DNA of 64,000 nt, taken from assembly GCA_029817715.1 (NCBI GenBank), contig JARUPY010000569.1, positions 62,001 through 126,000 on the forward strand, in the 5' to 3' direction. This document shows, piece by piece, positions 58,589-64,000 of this stretch. Numbering within the stretch: position 1 is the first letter of the stretch; each line of letters begins with the position of its first letter. This DNA comes from Melastoma dodecandrum. Taxonomy: Eukaryota > Streptophyta > Magnoliopsida > Myrtales > Melastomataceae. A model generated the notes under the pieces. That model ran no database searches. It was not told where the DNA came from and was given only the letters and a program-made list of their open reading frames with translations. Made by a program: the position numbers and the translations under genes.

Positions 58589-59043
58589 AAAAAGGGGGAG
58601 ATTTGTGTTGAGGGGGAGTACCTAGCTCTGTATTGGTTATAGAAAAATCCTTGCTTTTCTATAACTTAATGGGTCGTAGAAGGCTATACCGTCTACGGTA
58701 TAGAAGCTTGTGAGACTGATACAGCTCATAATCGCAACCTTCTGCAGGGAATGCGATTCGTGATCTTTTTAAAGTCACTATTGCTGGGAGTGCAGAAATG
58801 AAATACCATCGTTTTTGTCGGGTTAAATACAGAAGCTCCACGCTCTGTATTAATCACAGAAGCCTTTGTGCTCTGTACAACCTTCTTCATAACAGAAGCT
58901 TCTATGCTCTGTTTCACAGAAACCTTATGGTTCTGTACAAACGCGAGACTCTTACTCTCATCTATTTAGGGGGAGTTAGGGGGAGTTCTTGCAAACATAT
59001 TTCCCTCAACGATGAATGTTTTGTCATCATCAAAAAGGGGGAG
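58589..59043 (+). promoter_or_regulatory. Multiple polypurine tracts before the 3' LTR
   Basis: AAAAAGGGGGAG occurs at 58589-58600 and again at 59032-59043, two bases before the 3' LTR. Partial tracts AGGGGGAG lie at 58611 and 58968-58984 (two adjacent). The last is the true primer site for plus-strand synthesis by position. The extra tracts match the multiple-PPT signature reported for Sireviruses. Confidence 0.85.
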
Positions 59044-59045
59044 AT

Positions 59046-61495
59046 TGTTGGAAAAGGTTTTGATGATGAGCCAGACCTCTGTGCCACAGAAGGTCGAACA
59101 TTCTTGGCTTTGATGATGAGCCTGACCCTCTGTACTACAGAAGGTCGAACATTCTATTCTACAGAAGCTTCTTATGTTAAGGGCTTTATGTAAGAATCAT
59201 TGTTGTAATTAAATGATTAGTTATCAATTATTTAATTACGAAATATATATATTATCTGATTAAGATATGCGTCTAATCAGATTACCAGGATTTGATTTTC
59301 AAATAATCATATTGGAGATAATATTTCTTGTAGAAGGAAATGTATCTTCTATATATGGAAATGTTCTATTATTTGGTCTACAGGCGTCTGGGAGCTTACT
59401 TGATCAACATACGAACCACCACCTGTCCAGATACACTCTCACGTGTGTTTTTATCAGGATGGAATTGACTTCAAGTCATTTGGAAACAAATCAACGATTG
59501 TTTCCACCTGTAGAAGGTTATCAAGCAGAACCTTCTGCGATACCTTCTGTGGTGCACTATTCATGGAAAATATATCATGATCTTATTCTGATTTATTTTC
59601 TGAATGCTTGCACGTGTATATCATTCTGTTTATTATGTAAACTAACTTTTAATTTCTTATTTTGCAGATTACGTTTTTATATTTTCCCTTTTGTATTTTA
59701 CTCTTTGAACCGTGTGTATAAATAGCCACGCCCTCTCCCATTGTAAACACATCACAACGAATCCATCCATCCCATTCTGTCCAGAGAGAGCGTGTGCTTG
59801 AGCTTGCTTTAGTTCTTTCATTCGTTCGAGTTAGTCACACGAGGAGCACTAGCGACGGAAGGCTGTATCGTCGGTGAAGCCTTCTGGGAGAGTGACTCGG
59901 GGGCTCGAGGGACTCGGTTGGAAGCTGCAGGAGACGTTGTTGGAAGCGTGTGTACGTGGGCAACGTGCAGCGGGCCGGAGAGAAGGGCTGAACCTCGGGA
60001 GCACAGAAGGTGAGGGACTGACCAGCTTCTGTTGTGTAGAACTCTGTGTGCAGGAACCTAGGATGGAGGCTGCCGTCTGCTTGCGTGAGGTTTGCCGCGT
60101 GCTTGCGTGGGGTTTGCCACGTGCTTGCGCAGGGTCTGCTGCGTGCTTGCGTAGGGTATGCTACGTGCTTGTGTGGGGTACGCCACATAGTCGCTATCTC
60201 GAGGAGATCGTGCAGGTCGTGTGGAGCCGCCGGAGGGAAAATCCATCCTTGAACAGGGGTCGCTGTTCGCTTGCGTAGGGTCCGCTACGTGCTCGCGTGG
60301 GGTACGCCACGAAGTCGTTTTCCTTAAGAGGATTGCGCATTTGCTACCTAGTTAGTCACGTTAACGCGTGCAACCTTCTGTTGTACAGAATCTTCGGATC
60401 TGTATAACCTCCTGTAGAGCAGAACCTTCAGGTCTGAATCTACTTTAGTGCAGAACCTTACGGTCTGTACAACTCTCTGTAGTACAGAACCCTACGGGTC
60501 TGTGCATACATTTTCCTTGTCACTTTTACTACAGAACCTCACGGTCTGTTCAGTAGAAGGTCGACTACCCTTGGTACATAATCTTTTAGATCTGTGCTTC
60601 TCAACTAAGTCATTTTCCTATACAGAACCTTCTGTTGTGGATTGACATACTCGGTACAGAACCTTACGGTGTGTTGTGCCTAAGCTTCTTCGACACAGAA
60701 CCTTCTGGTCTGTGTTGTGCCTACCTTCTTCGACACAGAACCCTCTGTGTTGTGCCTACCTTCTTCGACACAGAACCCTCTGTGTTGTGCCTACCTTCTT
60801 CGACACAGAACCCTCTGTGTTGTGCCTACCTTCTTCGACACAGAACCCTCTGGTCTGTGTTGTGCCTAAGTCTCTTCGACACAGAACCCTCTGTGTTGTG
60901 CCTACCTTCTTCGACACAGAACCCTCTGTGTTGTGCCTACCTTCTTCGACACAGAACCCTCTGTGTTGTGCCTACCTTCTTCGACACAGAACCCTCTGTG
61001 TTGTGCCTTACCTTCTTCGACACAGAACCTTCTGGTCTGTGTTGTGCCTTACTCTCTACTCTCTACGATACAGAACCTTCTGGTCTGTATTGAGCCTTAG
61101 TTACTATAGTACAGAACCTTCGAGTTTGTGCTACATAACGAGCCTCTACGGCACAGAACCTTCTGGTCTGTGTTCTGCCACTCAAGCCTCTATTGTACAG
61201 AACCCTACGGGTCTACTTTTGGTTGCTATCACTTGTGTAATTTGTACTGAGATACATTTGAGTGGAAACCATCCAAATATCTGGGTGAAGAGTGGACGTA
61301 AGCAATTTGCTGAACCACTATAAAAATCCTTGTGTCCATCAAACAAACTTGCGTACACAATCAAACGTTCTGTCTTACAGAAACTTACAGGCTCTGTTTA
61401 ACAGAAGCTTTTCATTCAGCTGCGGGGTAAAACGAAAAAGGGTTAAAATCCAATTTTGGAGATTAACACTAATTCACCCCCCTCTTAGTGTAACA
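59046..61495 (+). repeat. 3' LTR (2,450 bp)
   Basis: Collinear with 48512-50943. It lacks the 18-bp segment present in the 5' LTR near 48879 and has ten instead of nine 35-bp units. It ends GTAACA, followed by TACTA. Confidence 0.95.
60665..61065 (+). repeat. 35-bp dyad tandem array in the 3' LTR (10 units)
   Basis: Ten copies of TTCGACACAGAACC with the CACAGA-ACCC-TCTGTG dyad. The order of variant units differs from the 5' LTR array, pointing to copy-number change after insertion or during replication. Confidence 0.9.
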
Positions 61496-62039
61496 TACTA
61501 AATACTTATACTGACATTATGAGATAACACTTGCATTTATCTTTCTTCGCCTCGCGAATTTACACTTTTTTTACCACATATTTATGTCACCACAGGCTTC
61601 GTTATATGTCGAAAATTACGTTATGTTTCGCATGTGAAACTCCATAATGGAATTTCCAACAAAATGTATCATATATTAAAATTCTAAAATTTTCCAAGAG
61701 GGGTTTAATTCTAGCTATAAAAGATATACGATGAAGCAAAAATAATTAGTTTTATAATAAAATGTTTCATAAAAAATTGTTGTAATTTTCAATATATATT
61801 TCTAACGATCAAAATATAAGACGTATAAATTTTAATTTACTTTATAAATTTACCATTATCACCCTATCAACCATTAGCATTTTTAATATAACAAATATTA
61901 AGACAAGGAAGCGCCTCGGTGTTACCTCGTAACATTTGTGCTTACAAGGGGACGAGGTTGTCCTTTCTTCGGTCGATACTGGCTGGCTATTCAACTCGCC
62001 TTCCCTCTGATTCCTCTCAATCCAATTTCGATAACCGGG
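61496..62039 (+). promoter_or_regulatory. Short upstream region of the DUF1218 gene
   Basis: 545 bp between the retrotransposon end and the ATG. The first 400 bp are AT-rich. No TATA box could be fixed with confidence. Longer promoter sequence would have been displaced about 13 kb by the insertion, unless the insertion predates the present promoter. Confidence 0.4.
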
Positions 62040-62775
62040 ATGAAGTTTCTCGACTCAAATTTCTTCATGGAAGGGGAGGAAAGATATCGTCGATGCGTCG
62101 TCACACTCCTTATCTTCATCCTTACTTCCCTGGGCGCCGTTTCCTTTGCCTCATGCATTGCTGCCGAGATCAACCGCGCGGAGGTACGGTTAAATGACAA
62201 GGAGTTGGTGTTTTCTTTATCGGTGGTTGATTTTAATATTTTTTGTTCATAGAAAGGGGATATGAAGATCGACGGGAAATTTTGTTATCTGCCACGGAGT
62301 GGGGCATACAAGTATGGTATCACTGCCCTCGCCTGCATCACAGGTGCTCAATTGATCGGAGGTGCCATCTTCTGTGGAAACTTCTGTTCGAGGAAGAAGA
62401 GAAGAGGGATCTTATCGAGGATTTTGAATTGGATCAAGATTCTTCTTTATGGCCTTTCTGGGTACGGATAAGAGAATCTGATCTCTTCGTGGAAAGCCCA
62501 ATCGTTTGTCCGATGACCAGCCTTACATTGAGCTGAATGTTTTGAATTGGATGTTGATTTGAATTTCCAGGATAAGCTTTGGGTGTGTAGTAGTACTGCT
62601 CGGAACGGCCACGAGCATGAACGGGGAGCAACCTTATGGAGAAGGGTGGCTCGACGGAGAGTGTTACTTGGCGAAGAAACAAGTGTACATCGTATCGGCC
62701 GTCCTTATCCTGATTTCCTCAACCTCAACACTCTCGGCAACAGTTTTGACTGTGTCCGGCATTCTTAGACAATAG
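62040..62775 (+). CDS. DUF1218 four-helix membrane protein, three exons, intact
   Basis: Exons 62040-62183, 62253-62461 and 62571-62775 join in phase (GAG|AAA, then a codon split 2+1) through GT...AG introns of 69 and 109 bp, for 185 aa. There are four hydrophobic helices: VVTLLIFILTSLGAVSFASC; YGITALACITGAQLIGGAIF; an ILLYGLSG/ISFGCVVVLLG helix that spans the second splice junction; and VYIVSAVLILISSTSTLSAT. AAEINRAE after helix 1 and GECYLAKKQVY before helix 4 match the DUF1218 layout. Members affect secondary-wall lignification or membrane organisation in plants, but the role of this one is unknown. The Met at 62067 (MEGEER) is an alternative start. The family assignment is from memory, while the exon phasing strongly supports a real gene. 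Confidence 0.8.
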
Positions 62776-64000
62776 GAAACAGCTCATAATTCAAGCACGA
62801 CAAGATTGATGATGCCAAGAGCAGGAGAAGGAACCAATGCATTTGCTGGAGCTGGCACTGGCCGATTGACTTCGTCATCGAACAAACTTCATGGGATCAT
62901 CACCACACCATTGCCATGATAGATTGAAGCTTATTAATAGGGAGTAAATTTAAATAAATTACGTAACTAGGAAAAGTGTAATATCTTTTTTTTGTATTTT
63001 AGCCTTTTTCCAATTTTTTGGTAAAATAAATAGAGGAAACATATTGAATATATATTAATTCTCTGATAACTTTTTTTGGAAAGATCAAAAAATGATTTGA
63101 AAAGTTGAATTAATAATTTGTATGCAAATTTTGTTTGTAAACTTCATGAAATTTATGATTTTATTTTGTCATCTTGGTGTATGGGAATTGATAAGAACAA
63201 AGAAGACAAATATAACTCTACTTGATGAACGGACACGGTACACCAACGTCATGAAAAAGAGAATGAGCTAAACTTGAAATGAATACATAAATCATCATCG
63301 CTCAAGAGAAACTCGACTCTCCGCACTTAGATCTGGATGATGCTATGTGATATATAGAAAGAAAAAACAGTAAAATGATTTTATATAATTTGATTACTCT
63401 TACAAGGACACCGTTTAGGTAGTGGTCATTAAGACAAAAAACAAAATTATGACATATGAACGAAACATAAATGAAATACATGCATGTACTAATGCATAAA
63501 CTAACCATAACATTATGCATGAACGATAAACATAAATGAAATAAAAGAAAATCGCATTAATTTGCTCTGAGATTTTGTTTTTATTTCTCTCAAATAACCA
63601 CTCAAAATCAATGGTCATAATATGCTCTGAAAGGTCTTTGCCTTCAAGACATATGTAAAATTCACTGAAAGGAAACACAAAGTTCAACGATAATTGAAAT
63701 GCCCTTAAGAAGGAATGAGAACACCCACCAAGACAATGACTTTAGTCTTCAACGAGGCGACCACATCTGTCTATTCTGCGACAAGCAGAAGTCTGCAGGA
63801 TGTCCGTCCATAAGGCGAGTGTTTGCCTGAGTGGCAGGAATCTTGCATATTCCGGTTGAGAAGCTGATCTTTGGTTACTGGTTTAGTGGACAACTCAATA
63901 GCATGTCAACGGCAATCAATCGGCTGTGACATTCAGTCGTATCCACAGTGCAGGCAGGCCTTCAAATCAGACCGACAGAATTAGTTAATAACACAACCAT
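62776..64000. other. 3' flank of the DUF1218 gene and intergenic, no gene recognised
   Basis: 3'-UTR-like sequence is followed by AT-rich DNA. At 63455-63545 ATAAATGAAATA and TGCATGA/GCATGTA words recur, a minor repeat. From about 63720 the sequence is less AT-rich and might hold part of a further gene or transcript, but no frame is recognisable. Confidence 0.4.

Larger units (their letters stand above)
48512..61495 (+). mobile_element. Full-length Sirevirus (SIRE/Maximus-type) copia element, 12,984 bp, TSD TACTA
   Basis: Two long LTRs, TGTTGG...GTAACA, bound the element. TACTA is present on both sides (48507-48511 and 61496-61500). Inside, in order, are a tRNA-iMet primer-binding site, a repeat-rich leader, gag-pol in copia order, a spacer, an extra ORF, and a region with several polypurine tracts. 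Large LTRs, an additional post-pol ORF and multiple polypurine tracts are known traits of the Sirevirus lineage. The LTRs differ by substitutions, an 18-bp indel (GAACATTATTTG... in the 5' copy near 48879) and repeat number, so the insertion is not very recent. Pol carries one frameshift. Confidence 0.95.

Overview
The window is nuclear DNA of a flowering plant, almost certainly a eudicot. It has TIR-type NBS-LRR resistance genes, spliced genes with GT-AG introns, an L-type lectin receptor kinase and LTR retrotransposons primed by initiator-Met tRNA. The wording of the TIR and NB-ARC domains looks like Myrtaceae (Eucalyptus and relatives), but that is inference. AT-rich intergenic DNA, gene relics and retrotransposons make up most of the sequence.

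Layout. 0-8 kb: the tail of an unidentified gene, an LTR fragment, a repeat saturated with TTTACTAA/TTAGTAAA, a relic of mitochondrial NAD-malic enzyme, and TNL-1, a plus-strand TIR-NBS-LRR gene with open TIR and NB-ARC exons but a frameshifted LRR part. 8-15 kb: a SINE-like sequence, a possible small cysteine-rich secreted peptide relic, an inverted second copy of the TTTACTAA repeat, and an intact four-exon polygalacturonase (minus). 16-27 kb: a 2.05-kb solo LTR with a perfect target-site duplication (TSD), a gag-like relic, a broken pinoresinol-lariciresinol-reductase-like exon and a Ty3/gypsy-like LTR. 27-29 kb: an intact intronless L-type lectin receptor kinase (minus). 33-42 kb: TNL-2, a minus-strand TIR-NBS-LRR pseudogene with a 204-bp tandem LRR duplication, lying between two direct copies of an LTR-like repeat, and a small two-exon gene of unknown function. 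42.7-47.7 kb: a decayed Ty1/copia element (minus). 48.5-61.5 kb: a complete 12,984-bp SIRE/Sirevirus-type copia element (plus) with LTRs of about 2.4 kb, a TACTA TSD, a gag-pol frame broken once, and an extra 604-aa ORF downstream of pol. 62-63 kb: an intact three-exon DUF1218 four-helix membrane protein gene, whose start codon lies 545 bp from the retrotransposon.

Four host genes look functional: polygalacturonase, lectin receptor kinase, the DUF1218 gene and perhaps the small gene near 40 kb. TNL-1 could still make a TIR-NBS product without LRRs. The area reads as a resistance-gene neighbourhood shaped by repeated insertion and pseudogenisation. The most unusual sequence is in the non-coding parts of the large element. 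Its LTRs, leader and spacers are built from tandem modules that carry ACAGA/TCTGT or GTAC/GTAC dyads, next to several polypurine tracts. All boundaries come from reading the sequence by eye; no alignment or database search was run.
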